Shown here: piece by piece, positions 46,077-60,990 of the stretch | How the letters are laid out: the number at the start of each line of letters is the position of its first letter | How positions within the stretch are numbered: position 1 is the first letter of the stretch | Source: Saccopteryx bilineata | Taxonomy: Eukaryota > Chordata > Mammalia > Chiroptera > Emballonuridae | Assembly: GCF_036850765.1 (NCBI RefSeq) | Contig: NC_089492.1 | Coordinates: 100,149,022 to 100,213,021, forward strand | Direction: 5' to 3' | Length of the DNA: 64,000 nt | Notes under the pieces: model-generated | The model's database searches: none | What the model saw: the letters and a program-made list of their open reading frames with translations, nothing else | Told to the model about the DNA's origin: nothing | Program-made: the position numbers and the translations under genes

Positions 46077-48504
46077 AAAAAACAGGAAGTAAACCAAGAA
46101 AGAAGAAGGAAAAAAGAAGGTATAGGATATAGGAAACAGGAGATCTAATGTGGAATCAGAACATGGTGACTCAAAATCCCAGCTGTAGCAGGCACAGAGG
46201 AGAGCCAGTCCATACTGGTGTAGGTCAGAGGTTGTGGGAGACTGAAGAAGATGAAATTTGTAGAATATCAGTTGTGAATGAACATCCTGAGAGATGATTT
46301 AGACAGTGTTGGGAATTTGGAACTGGATTATTGTTAAGTTCATAGAAAGCTAAGTAAATAAAAGAACAAGACTCTTAACTTCCGAAAGAAAAGTTAGGTA
46401 GCAAAGGAAAAGGTAACCATAGTTTACTACATACTGTCATACACAGTTACAGTAACATTAATCCTGAATAATGATTGAACCAAAGGTGTGATATAAACAC
46501 ATTGAAAGAACAGGTGTATCTACATCAAATGCAAGAAGATCAAAGAATGGAAGTAAGGAGTAAATAAATTAAAAAGGTCAACAGAAAAAGAAGCATTTAA
46601 TTTACACCATGAAAGTACGTATTAACAGAATTGGCTAAAAGAGTGTAGTTATTTTTATTAATAAATCTTGTGGAACTAGTAGATACTTTGTATACTCATG
46701 GCTTTGATAAACAGAAAAATTAAATTGTGAAAGTAAATGGACTTGTTTAGTCTTTTGAGGGAAAACCTTAGTAGGATGCTACCTGGGAAATCACTGTCTA
46801 AACAAAATAACTATTTTGAGCTTTCAGAGTATATCACAAAGTATCAAACCTTCTGAATCATATATTTTGAAGTTAGGTGTATTCCAGATCAGGATTGTTT
46901 TTATCTTCTTGAATTGCCTTGTTTATAATTATGGACACTGTTTATTGTTAGTAAAACTTTTAACATTAAAGGCTCTTTTGTCTGATTTTGATCTTGCTTT
47001 CAGTTACTATTTACTTGGTATATTTTTCTGTCCCTTTACTTTCAACCTTTTAATATTTTCCAAGTATGCCATTCTAAATAATATTTAGCTAGATTTATTT
47101 CTTTATTCAACTAGTGAGATAATCTCTTTATGTCCAAAATCATAATAAGTGTATTTTGTTCCTACATATTATGTTGTTGATGTTTTCTTTAATTATCGCC
47201 TCCCATGCCTCCCCCACCCTTCTGATGCTTTAGAAGCTACAGACTGATTTCTATTAAGTGGTTATCCTTAACTCTTTTGTAAAGAAACACAAGGACAACT
47301 TTTTTACATTGTAATAATAGAATGTGAGACTGAATGTGACAAGGAAGCCTGCGGGGGTTGGTGATCATTACAGAGAACAAAATTTCTGTATAGAGTAGCA
47401 TTGTGTTGGGGAGTTGGGTGAGGGGAAAATGGAAAACCAATAGCAGTGGAGAGCTGAGCTTCAAAAACAGGAATCGAGCATTTTCTAGAAAAAGAACAGC
47501 ACCTTCAATTTTAACCTTCAGTCAAGCACTTGAAATTTAGGTAATTATTCAGCTTTGATGGATACTAGAAGATGCTAAGTGTTATATAAATCCATTTTGC
47601 ACAACTAGAAAAATGTCAGGCAACCAAAAAGACTTCAATTGTCCCATCTTGTCCGATAGCAAGAACTCGTGGGTTTTTCCACATTACCATTTAACCACCT
47701 ATGCTGAAAGCCTGAGGGGTTTTGGGGATGTGTTGGGACAGAGTTTGATAGAATCACATTTCGGTTGGATGATTAACACAACTGAAGGAGTTCTTCCACT
47801 CTGGAGAATAATTCAGCCCTAAACAACTGCTTAGTCTGCCATGGTTTTGCCACAGTAGCAGACTTTTAATTCATCATATAGATGTGTTTTCATAAAAAGA
47901 AAAAATACAAATATGTCTTCATATAAATAAGTTTTACAGGCCAGACTCAAAATGGTACTGCATCACTTCCACTGCATTCTGTGGGTCAAGGCAAGTCACA
48001 GAGCTATCCCAGAGTCAAGAAGAGGGGCAACGGACCTCCCCTCTAAATGAGGAAAGAGGCATGTGCATACTGGTGGGTAGGAATTGATAGTGGTCATCGT
48101 TGGTGGCACTCAAACCCTAATGGTTACTTTAATTCACTTCGACTGGCATTCTAGCTTATGCCCTTGCTTCTCCACACTGCAGCTGACCTCACCAAGTTCA
48201 CTAGTGACCCTCTAATTAGCACATATATCTATACTGTTTATCATACTACATATCATTTGTGTATCTTTTAATGTTACTTATGTATTTTATATGTTTAATT
48301 TTTATTACAGAAGTTTTCAAACATATGAAAGTAAGAGTAATATTATCATGGGCCCTCATGTACACATCACCTAGGTTTAATGATTAGGAGCCCAAGACTA
48401 ATTCTATTTCATCTGTATCCTGGCTTACTCTTCCTTCCTATATTAGTTATATTGAAACAAATCCCAAATATATTATTTCACCCATCTATGTACATTTTTA
48501 ATAA

Positions 48505-48730
48505 ACAAAATAATAAAAAACATGAAAATAATTTTAATATTATGTTTTATTTACAGTAACATAGCCAAAATATTATTATTTCAATATGAGTCTATATAAA
48601 AAATTACTGAGATGTTTTATACTTTTGTATTAAGTTTTCAAATAACATATGTAATATTGATGTGTATTTTATACTTACACTATGTCTTGTTTTGGACTAG
48701 CCACATTTCAAATGCTCTTGAAGAGCATTG
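48505..48730. mobile_element. Ancient nonautonomous DNA transposon, second copy
   Basis: 'ggactagccacatttcaaat' and 'gtgtattttatacttacact' mark the same family as 38047-38360, here inverted and truncated. Confidence 0.6.
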
Positions 48731-48752
48731 TTGTATTATTCCCTAGCCCTCA

Positions 48753-49290
<538 letters not shown>

Positions 49291-49312
49291 ACATACTTTT
49301 CAGAGATATATA

Positions 49313-49903
49313 CAGTGTGTCCGTAAAGTTATGGTGCACTTTTGACTGGTCACAGGAAAGCAACAAAAGACGATAGAAATGTGAAATCTGCACCTAATAA
49401 AAGGACAACTCTCCCAGTTTCATACCTATTCAGTGCAGTTCGATGTGGGCTCACACACAGATTTTTTAGGGCTCCTTAGGTAGCTATCCCGAATAGCCTC
49501 TACATACTCGTCACTGACTGATGGCCTCCAGAATGGGGTTTCTCCCCCAAACTGCCGGTTTCCTTCAACTGCTTATCCCACCGAGTAATGTTATTCCTAT
49601 GTGGTGGCGCTTTGTTATAAATGCGCTGATATTCACGTTGCACATTAGTCACGGATTCTAATTTAGCAAGCCACAGAACACACTGAACTTTCCTCTGTAC
49701 CGTCCACATCTTGACTGGCATGGCCTTGGGCTGCTCTGCTGTATACATGGTGTTACGTCATCATCTGCGCATGTGCACATGCTGCCACATATCCTACAGA
49801 AACTGGGAGGGTTTTTTATTTGGTGCAGATTTCACATTTCTATCATCTTTTGTTGCTTTCCTATGACTGGTCAAAAGTGCACCATGACTTTATGGACACA
49901 CTG
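49313..49903 (-). mobile_element. Mariner derivative with helix-turn-helix ORF, copy 2
   Basis: 591-bp element with well-kept TIRs (cagtgtgtccgtaaagttat and its inverted partner ending cacactg) and TA on both sides (49311-49312, 49904-49905). Same internal structure as 38549-39141. Confidence 0.92.
49500..49748 (-). pseudogene. Mariner transposase N-terminal part, frameshifted
   Basis: Same DNA-binding part as at 38657-38980 (for example VQCVLWLAKLESVTNVQREY). A lost base in the region encoding the GRPSVSD linker shifts the frame, and the ORF ends early. There is no catalytic domain. Confidence 0.85.
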
Positions 49904-49996
49904 TAGTTGTAAGTTTTCCTCATCTGTATACACATCATTTTTAAAAATATTAAACAAATGAATCACTTTTATTGCTGTAGGGTTCTGCTTGCTCTA

Positions 49997-50119
<123 letters not shown>

Positions 50120-50324
50120 TCAACAAATCAAGTATAGCATTTGAGGTTTTACTATTATTGTTTTTACTATGTGTTGACCAGAAATTTCTAAGTTTACTAT
50201 GTGTTGACCAGTAATTTGCTATGTGTAGTCCAATGAAGAAAATCCTAGTGGTGAATATTCATGTGGTATATATTACATTGTATTATAAATATCAAACCTT
50301 TGGTATATTTTTTAATCATTTTTT

Positions 50325-50617
50325 TGTTTGTTTTAATGAGACGGAGAGACAGGAAGAGAGAGAGATGAGAAGCATTAATTCATAGTTGCGTCACTTTAGT
50401 TGGTCTCTGATTGCTTTTCATACGTGTCTTGACCAGGGGTCTCAAGCCGAGCCAGTGACCCCTTGCTCAAGCCAGTGACCTTAGGCTTAAGCCAGCAACC
50501 CGAGATCATGTCAATGATCCCATGCTCAAGTCAGCAATCTTGAGGATTTGAGGATTTGAACCTAGGACCTCAGTGTCCCAGGTCTACACTCTATCCACTG
50601 CACCACCACCGGTCAGG
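50325..50617 (-). repeat. Old tRNA-SINE (long subtype), minus
   Basis: A GA-rich tail, repeated 'gccagtgacc' units and a head ending 'accaccaccggtcagg'. A VES has inserted just past its head. Confidence 0.8.
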
Positions 50618-50634
50618 TTGTTTAGATTTTACTT

Positions 50635-51035
50635 CTTCTTTTTTTTTTTTTTTGTATTTTTCTGAAGCTGGAAACGGGGAGAGACAGTCAGACAGACTCC
50701 TGCATGCGCCCGACCGGGATCCACCCGGCACGCCCACCAGGGGCGACGCTCTGCCCACCAGGGGGCGATGCTCTGCCCCTCCAGGGCGTCGCTTTGCCGC
50801 GACCAGAGCCACTCTAGCGCCTGGGGCAGAGGCCAAGGAGCCATCCCCAGCGCCCGGGCCATCTTTGCTCCAATGGAGCCTTGGCTGTGGGAGGGGAAGA
50901 GAGAGACAGAGAGGAAGGAGGGGGAGGGGGTGTAGAAGCAGATGGGCACCTCTCCTATGTGCCCTGGCCGGGAATCGAACCCTGGTCCCCCGCACACCAG
51001 GCCGACGCTCTACCGCTGAGCCAACCGGCCAGGGC
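50635..51035 (-). repeat. VES SINE, minus, upstream of exon 3
   Basis: Full-length young copy ending 'caaccggccagggc' at 51035. The 17-bp TSD aggttgtttagatttta lies at 50615-50631 and 51037-51053. It ends 167 bp before PLEKHH2 exon 3 and is inverted relative to the VES downstream of that exon. Confidence 0.95.
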
Positions 51036-51202
51036 TAGGTTGTTTAGATTTTAAATATACACTAAATAAACTTTAATATGATAAACTATATGCAATTCAA
51101 ATGCATTGATCTACTTTAAATGTGCTTAAAGAAGTTGAAAACGTGAGATTTCTAAGTCCCTTTCAAACAAAAACTGATTTTTCTATTTTCCTCACTTTAC
51201 AG

Positions 51203-51265
51203 ATGCAACAGCTTGAGAGACAAGTCATTGATGCTGAACGTCAAGCGGAAAAAGCTTTTCAACAG
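51203..51265 (+). CDS. PLEKHH2: PLEKHH2 coding exon 3 (residues 42-62)
   Basis: 63-nt exon in phase 0 at both ends, encoding MQQLERQVIDAERQAEKAFQ plus one Gln. The acceptor is ttcctcactttacag (ends 51202), the donor cag/gtagga at 51266. Met1, Leu4, Val8, Ala11, Ala15 and Ala18 of the exon follow the 3-4 spacing of a coiled coil, and 21 residues equal exactly three heptads. Skipping it would keep both reading frame and heptad register. It is flanked by VES SINEs in opposite orientations at 50635-51035 and 51301-51690. I am confident of the exon itself. Any splicing effect of the SINEs is inference. Confidence 0.95.
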
Positions 51266-51300
51266 GTAGGATATAATTTCAGTTAAAAATGTCTGGTTTT

Positions 51301-51690
51301 GCCCTGGCCGGTTGGCTCAGCGGTAGAGCGTTGGCCTGGCATGCAGGGGACCTGGGTTAGATTCCCGGCCAGGGCACATAGGAGAAGCGCCCATTTGCTT
51401 CCCCACCCCCCTCCTTCCTCTCTGTCTCTCTCTTCCCCTCCCACAGCCAAGGCTCCATTGGAGCAAAGATGGCCCGGGCGCTGGGGATGGCTCCTTGGCC
51501 TCTGCCCCAGGCGCTAGAGTGGCTCTGGTCGCTGCAGAGCGATGCCCCGGAGGGGCAGAGCATCGCCCCCTGGTGGGAAGAGCGTCACCCCTGGTGGGTG
51601 TGCCGGGTGGATCCTGGTCGGGCACATGCGGGAGTCTGTCTGACTGTCTCTCCCCATTTCCAGCTTCAGAAAAATACAAAAAAAAAAAAA
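51301..51690 (+). repeat. VES SINE, plus, downstream of exon 3
   Basis: Full-length young copy with an intact A-box-like tggctcagcgg. Its tail is a long A run. The TSD around aaaaatgtctggtttt lies at 51285-51300 and recurs with one change after the tail. It starts 35 bp after the exon-3 donor. By hand it is over 90% identical to the complement of 50635-51035. Confidence 0.95.
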
Positions 51691-51882
51691 AATTTCTGGT
51701 TTTGCCTCTACCAATATTAACATTGTTCTGCCCAAAACAGTCCTTAAAATAGTCTTCTGCCCTCCTCAACATCTTATTATTTTGACTGTTCATAACCTGG
51801 ATCCACAGAATGGAGAATCAGCTTTATTTGGCTACTTAAAAGATTTTCAAAAGGATAAGCATACTTCTTTATTATTTTTATT

Positions 51883-52220
51883 TTAATTAATTAATTAATT
51901 TTTTTAGGTGAGAGGAGGGGAGAAAGTGAGCCAGACTCCTGCATGTGCCCCAACCAGGATCCACCCAGCAACCCCATCTGGGGCTGATGCTCCAGTACTG
52001 AGCTATTTTTAGTGCCGGAGGCTGTTGTGCTCCAATGGAGCTATCCTCAGTGCCTGGGGCCACACTTGAACCAATCAAGCCACTGGCTGTTGGGAGGGGA
52101 AGAGGGAGAGAAGAAGGGGAGAAGCAGATGGTCACTTCTCCTGTGTGCCCTTACTGAGAATTGACCTGGGACATCCATATGCTGGGCCGACACCCTATCC
52201 ACTGAACCACTGGCAAGGAC
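51883..52220 (-). repeat. Old VES-type SINE, minus
   Basis: A diverged VES body with a TTAA-rich left end and head end 'ccactggcaaggacc'. Confidence 0.8.
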
Positions 52221-52461
52221 CAAGTTATTTAATTCTTTGTGTGACATTTTTTAAGCAATAAAACACCATAGTTGGTTATTTCAGACATACTGCCTTAATT
52301 ACATCAAACCCTACTTCCTCCCAAAAAAGAGTGAGATTTGCAAATCTCCAAGTTTCTATAGAATTTAGCAAAATCTGTAGGTATTCTTTTTGTGACACTA
52401 AATTTATTCAGCTCTATTTTTTTTATGCTTCCAAAGGAAGTTTTTAAAAAATGCTTCATGG

Positions 52462-52852
52462 GCCCTGGCCGGTTGGCTCAGCGGTAGAGTGTCGGCCTGG
52501 CGTGCGGGGGACCCGGGTTCGATTCCCGGCCAGGGCACATAGGAGAAGCGTGCATTTGCTTCTCCATCTCCCCCCCCTCCTTCCTCTCTGTCTCTCTCTT
52601 CCCCTCCTGCAGCCAAGGCTCCATTGGAGCAAAGATGGCCCGGACGCTGGGGATGGCTCCTTGGCCTCTTCCCCAGGCGCTAGAGTGGCTCTGGTCTCGG
52701 CAGAGCAATGCCCCGGAGGGGCAGAGCATCACCCCCTGGTGGGCAGAGCTTCGCCCCTGGTGGGCGTGCCGGGTGGATCCCGGTCAGGCGCATGTGGGAG
52801 TCTGTCTGACTGTCTCTCCCCGTTTCCAGCTTCAGAAAAATGAAAAAAAAAA
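52462..52852 (+). repeat. VES SINE, plus
   Basis: Full-length, close to consensus. It has A box tggctcagcgg at 52474-52484 and B box ggttcgattcc at 52516-52526, as in an RNA polymerase III promoter. The TSD aaaaaatgcttcatg lies on both sides. Confidence 0.95.
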
Positions 52853-54179
52853 AAAAATGCTTCATGACAAATCTAAAAGTTAACAGGAAATATAAACAGA
52901 GAGCTGATGAATTCTCATGCACCAATTGTAGCACCTTTTCTTGGCCTTCACAAGATTAAGTAAATATTATTAAGTCAGAGTAACTGAATCCTTTGCTATC
53001 TTTAACAGTTTTCATAGAACTATGGCCTATCTGTTGTTTATGTTGCTTAAAGTCTGCTTGTCCTTTGTCATTGAGCCATATCCTAAGACTTAAACTGTAT
53101 TTATATTAACCAAAAAGGAATGTTTCACCACTAAATGCAGTAGTCAGCTGAAATCGGCTCAACTCTATACTTTCTAGGTTTGAACGCTTTTCTTCTTGTT
53201 TATTCATGAGTGGCATCACCTGCATAACCATTAAATAAGTTGGCTATAGAAAAAGAAAGTCGCACACATTTTTCTGGAGAAATTTCAGCACTCTTTATGC
53301 CTAGTGCTGTAGTATGTATATTGTTCACAACTTTGGAATACAGTGCATGCATATCAACCCAGTACTATTTATGAGTGTTCCTGTGAGACAGAAAAGCAGC
53401 AGATAGCACATTTGGAAGATACGGATACACAGGATTCATTCTAAGTACCCTATTAGGTGTGTACTCAAATCTATGACACTGCTTTATGCTAACCAAAGAG
53501 GGATAAATAATTTCTCCTGGAGAAGTCTGTGTTTCCCTTCTGTCCTTCTGGGTTTAGTCACTTGTCTGTGTTGGGTTCAGACTTGGTAGGAGCTGGATGG
53601 AAAGTTCCCTTTGATCACTCTGATACATGGGTTAATCTGCCTTTCTGTAAATTTGGTTCTTACTACCCAAGTCACTTTTGGTTCTTAAAAGATGATTACT
53701 ACTCAGTCATCCTAATCTCCAGATCCTTGTGATGATTTACTTCATTACGTGGAAATCTACTTTATCTAATGCTATTCCTTTTCACCTTTAGTGAGAATTG
53801 TACTGGCCCAACTGCATAAATTATAGAACACTATGCCACAATAATTGTGTTTCAGGTCTGATTAGAATGATTAATTAATTTGCAGTAAATTTAAAATAAC
53901 TGCATAATGGTCTGGAAATCAAACTACTCTTACAATTTCTTTCTTCCTTCTGTTTTGGAATGATCAGGTATCTTTGTCATGTCATTGCAGTGGATATATA
54001 GGAAGAGAAACTTTCAGCCTCCATCCCAAAATACAGTCACATCTTAATTGCCTTCACTGTGTGGAGGATGAGGTTAGAAATTGGAAGAAAGAAAAGTTAA
54101 TATAAGTAATTACAATGGATACACTATTTGCAGCTCCTGCTTTCCTCAGTATGGGCATGAAAATGGAAAATGACATTGG

Positions 54180-54800
54180 TAGTTGTGTCGGGATCCCCAA
54201 GACTTCCCTCAGATTTGATGATTCACCACAGAACCCAGAAAAGCTGTTATATTCGTAGTTAACGATTTATTACTGTGAAAGAATACAAATTAAGATCAGA
54301 AAAGGAAAAATGCACCAAGGGATAGGTCAGGAGAAACCAAGAATGAACTTCCTGTTACCCTGTCACAGCAGAGTTACGCAGGGATGCTTTTGATTATCTC
54401 ATCAATGGTGTGTGTCAACACATACAAGGTACTGCCAGCCAGGAAAGTTCATCCAGGCTTTGGTGTCCAGATTGTTATTGGGGAAGGGGTTAGTCTTGTG
54501 GGCATGGAATGCACATGTGATTGACCTTATCTACAAAGTCTGCAACCCCTCCAGAGGTCATACTGATGTAGATGGGAGAGGGGGTCAGTCTTGTGGGCAT
54601 AGAATGCACATGTGAATGGAATGCATATGTGATTGACCTTAGCTACAAAGTCTCCAACTTCTCCAGAGGTCATACTAATACAGCCCCGCCTAGAACCCCC
54701 CAGTAAATGAACAAAAACGGCACTCACCATAAGTTCAGTTGTTAGCATAACTATCTGGTGTGGTCCAAAATCTCAGGCGTTTGAAGACAGTTTTATCAGG
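54180..54800 (-). repeat. LTR-like segment (ERV-derived), antisense
   Basis: Text such as 'aacgatttattactgtgaaa', 'ggataggtcaggagaaacca' and 'gtgtgtgtcaacacatacaa' resembles the antisense of old mammalian solo LTRs. The ends and the family cannot be fixed by eye. It contains an internal tandem duplication. Confidence 0.45.
54489..54680. repeat. Tandem duplication of about 95 bp
   Basis: Two units, about 54489-54585 and 54586-54680, share 'cagtcttgtgggcat-gaatg', 'tgtgattgacctta' and 'ctccagaggtcatact'. The second unit also carries an extra 'gaatgcatatgtgatt' step. Confidence 0.8.
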
Positions 54801-55699
54801 ATATTTAAAGGGCTCAGAGGTTTTTTTCCCCTGGAGCCAGGCAAGGACTAGTCCTTTCTTTGGAATGTGCAAGTCTGTTGTACCCTATACTGCACAATAG
54901 CTCGGGGGACTCAGAATCAACAACCGTTTCGGGGAAATGGCTGAGGAGGGTGCTGAGGTAGGTGGAGGCAGCCAGAAGCTCTCCTGGAAGTAAAGGAGAA
55001 AGGGAGCCTAAAAGCACAAAGCATTCCTCTTTGGAGGGTATCCACATATAGGAAATTGCAAGAGATTCTTTAACAACCAATTTGAATTCATATATGTTTG
55101 TTATTGGCCAATCTCTGAGTAGTTAAAATTCTTATATGGTTCAGGTTAAAAATTAATCAAAAAGAGAACCGAGCAATTTTCTGTGGACTTGTGGTAAGAT
55201 ATTTTAAAAGGCTGCTTGGTTTTTCTGTAGTCCTTTTGCCTTTTCTGTAGATCTCTCCTTCATACTAATTACCGAGGAAGGCTGGTGCATCCTGTGGAAA
55301 CTTGGTCCTGACAGGACCAGTTAGTTGGCAAGTAGGTTGCCTGTAACTATTTGTGATCTCTCTCCCTAGGAGACTATCATTTCTGCCAATATTTTCCTTG
55401 CCTAGGAAAGTTGCTTATCTAACAGTAAAGATCAATGAAACAGTTGCACGTGGCAAAGATGCATCCAAGGAGCTCAACGGTGGTATTTGTTTGTAAAACT
55501 AGAACACTTTTCAAATTAAAACTGTTCTTCAAGGAAGAAGAATACTCTCACACCAGAGTTCTTCAGGACTGTAGCCCTTTCCTAAGCAATTGTAGGACAG
55601 TTTGATGTGGCAGCCCCATGTCTGCAGGATGCCTTGCTCTGACTTAATCAAAAGACACTGTAGGTGTAGCTCTGATAATATTTATTTCTATTCTTACTC

Positions 55700-56350
55700 A
55701 TTTATTTTTTGTTTTCTTGAGGTGTACAGGGGTGGGAAAGATTTTTTTTTCTTCTAGGTTCTCTGGCTGGTCTAATAATTAAATTGATGTAAGACAGATG
55801 AACAGGAAAAAAAAATTAATTGTTTATGTATAGGAACCCCATAAAGATATGGTACTCGTAGACGTGAACAAAGCAGGCAGCTTTTATATCTTTTAGACAA
55901 GGAAACAATTAATTTGTGAGAAATGGACAAGACCAAGGTGGTTTGGGCTTCACTAAATTAGTGAAGAAATAACAGGATTTATTCCCTAAACTCTCTATTC
56001 TGGTGATAAGGATGCATTCTACCCTGCTGGTAGAGAGAGCATACCCGTCACAAGGGAGACAGACTTGTTTCCCGCTTTGAGGGGGACAAAGGACGGTCAG
56101 AGTGTCTTTCTTAAACTGGCTGTTTCTCAAGTAACTTTAATTCAAATTATCAATGTACTAAAGTGGCATATTTGGGGAGATATATTCTACTCCCCTTTCG
56201 GTTTATCATCTATAACTGAATCCCCAGAGCAGAACTACCATTTTGCACTTGGTCTCTGCTCTTCTCTCTCTGCTTCCACAGCCACAGGATGCCCTGAGCA
56301 GAACTGGCTGTACCGCCTCAAGACTGACCTTTGGTATTGACTGTCCTGCT
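55700..56350. repeat. LTR-like or other retroelement remnant
   Basis: 'attgatgtaagacagatgaa', 'gcaggcagcttttatatctt' and 'gacaagaccaaggtggtttg' read like an old mammalian LTR. No boundary or TSD was found. Confidence 0.35.
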
Positions 56351-57813
56351 CTCTGTCCTGTTCCAGTTGTTTTGCATGACAGCATCTCTAATATAGACCT
56401 TTGTCCTTGATTGTTGGTCTGCAGTCTCTGCTATATTATATTAAAATTTTTAAACCTTAAGATAAGCTTAATGTGATAATTTGGATAGTGAAATATATTT
56501 TTGTCTTTTTAAAAAATCTTTTATTTTCATAGTTTCCAGCCATGTGGGTGATATTTAAATAGGACATTTTTGGCATCTGAGTTGAATTTACATTTGTACA
56601 TGAACCCACAGATGAAACCTTGTAGTCGTGGTTAAAAAAAAAAAACCAAAAAATAAACTAACCTTAACATCATCTTTCTAGATGTTAAAGGCTCCTTGTG
56701 ATTTTTCAGAGGTGTGAGTTTAAAGTTTCTCATCCTAACTATAATTTTTAATTTCCCATGATTTTGCATATTTTTCTTCTTTGCCCCTATAATCTGAAAC
56801 ATTACTCAAGTTACACTCTTATTTGGAGTATGTAGAATAAATATCTTAGTATTGTATACAGTGCCCTGTACTTTATTTTCTTTCTTATTATCATTAACAC
56901 TCATGCATTCCTTCTTAGAGTTCGTATGCCCAAATGTGTTTTGCAGAATTTCCAACAGAGGTAGTATATGTTAGATACTAAATTTGTAGCCTCAGTCTAC
57001 CCTAAGATACACTCTTTTTTATCTTGCTCATTTTCCGGTTACCCTTGTTATCTTATGTAACATACTATATAATTTCTCAATCTTTTTTAGACTTGTGATC
57101 TCTTCCACCCAACAGAATTTCATTTCAGTGCAGGCTGAGACTTCAGAACAGTTTTATTATTCACTGATGTCTTCCCAGGACCTAGAACAGGCCTGGTGAT
57201 GACAGGTATTCATTGAATATTTGTTAAATTAGCGAATCAATAAACCCTCACTAACATGCTCTCAGACCTATATCTTGGCCCTCACATTTTTTTCTGTTTT
57301 TTCAAAATAGAAAAAGAAGCTTAAGTTTCTTTTGTTTTCCTTTTGCCTTGTGTTGTATATATGTTTCTTTTGACCTAAGTTTAATTTTTTTCCTCTAAAA
57401 ATGTGTTATTCTGCTAGGTCATCCAATTTGAGTCTTTATCTCACCATTCACCTTTTTTATATTCCTACTTTGTTTAAAATAAGAAAAAGTTAGGGTTGGA
57501 AACTTTCTGATTCTATACTCTTATAAAATGCTTTGCATATTATTATTGTTCTACTAAACATGTACATTACTGTATATGATAGCAATATTCTGCAAATCTC
57601 TTATATACCTTTTCGTACATCAGAGTGAACACCACATGGCAAAGTAGTCTTCAGACTTTATCATTGTTATAAATATTAAAATATTTTCTGTACAGTATGT
57701 TTCTTTTATGATACCATTTAGGAACTTATTTAATGTTAAGGTTAAATTCTAAATTTAATCCTATGATTAATTAAGTACTTGCCTAATTTTACTATTTTAT
57801 CTTCTGAATTTAG

Positions 57814-59917
<2,104 letters not shown>

Positions 59918-60191
59918 TAATTGGATTTATTTAGCTATGTAAATTTTTACTTTTGAGCATTTGAAATACAACTAGCACAAGTAAGGAGCTAAATTTTACA
60001 TTTTATTTTATTTGAATTGATTTATATTTAAATAACCACATGTGCATATTAGACAACACAAGTAGATAGTAGCAAATAACACAAAGGCAGTAATGCTAAT
60101 TTCAATTATTAATTTCAGGTATGTTTCCTAAAAAAAAAATTTAGACATGGCATTTTCTATTTTTAAAGTCTGAATATTTAGAGCAGAATTA

Positions 60192-60420
60192 TTTTTTTTG
60201 AGAGAGAGAGGAGTAGGGGGGAGAGAGAGAGAGAGAGAGAGAAAGAAGCATTAACTTATTAGTCCACTTAGTTGTCAGTCATTGATTGCTTCCCACATAT
60301 GCTATACGGGAGCTCAAACCAGCGCACTCAGGATCTAGCCGGTACCCTCAGGATGGGGGTTGAACCAGTGACCTCAGCACTCAGGCACTACTTTTTATCT
60401 ACTGCTCCACCAGCCAGGGT
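60192..60420 (-). repeat. Old tRNA-SINE, minus, with GA tract
   Basis: A GA run at 60199-60241, then the SINE body and the head end 'ctccaccagccagggt'. The short TSD gagcagaatt lies on both sides. Confidence 0.85.
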
Positions 60421-60814
60421 GGAGCAGAATTTGATAAACCCTTTGCATTATACAATGCTTAGGATTAGTCTGTCTTTCCTTTCAACTTCAAAGCCTGAGA
60501 ATGGGTGTCAGAGTTAGAGATTTATGAATATGCTGTTCTGGTGATGGCCACTCAAGTCTACATGGAGCCGGAGAGGAGGTGAATCAGCAGGTTTGTGAGA
60601 TTCGTGACCTAGGACAGTAATTTTCAAACTTATTTAGCAATGGTATCCTATCCAAAATTTCTGTAGAATCTCAAGAGATAAAGCAGGTAAAAGCAGTATT
60701 GGGTCAGAGTCCTACAGACTTAGCCTCACCCTTGCCTCTCCTCTTACCCTGTGGGACATTTCCATAAGGGCCTGAGGCTTCACAGAATGCATTGGGAAAA
60801 TGCTGGCAGGGTGG

Positions 60815-60990
60815 AGAGAACATGAGCTTTGAAGTCCACTCTACTCCTCTACAATTTAATAACTGTTATATCTCCAGATTTTTTTATCAGTAAAATGGGG
60901 ATTGGTGATTGAAATAGTGTCTTCCTGGTTTCATGGGTGTTGTTCATTATAGGACACATGAAAGCATTTTGCCTACTGCATGTTAATACT
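60815..60990 (+). repeat. MIR-like SINE
   Basis: The order 'gagctttgaagtccactcta', 'aatttaataactgttatatc', 'atcagtaaaatggggattgg' and 'aaagcattttgcctactgca' is that of MIR. Confidence 0.65.

Larger units (their letters stand above)
45180..46660 (+). repeat. Purine-rich old L1 (L1M-like) 3' region, with SINEs
   Basis: A- and G-rich text ('agagaaattagagaac'-like, 'aaagaaaagaagagaaattt') is typical of sense-strand L1M 3' UTRs. Two tRNA-SINEs interrupt it: a headless piece at about 45640-45775 and a full one at 45791-46076. Family assignment is tentative. Confidence 0.4.
51266..57813 (+). other. PLEKHH2: PLEKHH2 intron 3
   Basis: 6.5 kb. The first 1.6 kb holds three VES-type SINEs. An LTR-like stretch with a tandem duplication lies at 54180-54800, and another LTR-like stretch at 55700-56350. 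The rest (52870-54180, 56350-57810) is A+T-rich with only small L2/MIR-like scraps, for example near 57130-57235. Confidence 0.75.

Noticed and set aside
51301..51375. tRNA gene-like sequences with A and B boxes (also at 52462 and 33876)
   Set aside because: They are heads of SINEs with long bodies and tails. The cloverleaf is degenerate, and no terminator follows at tRNA length.
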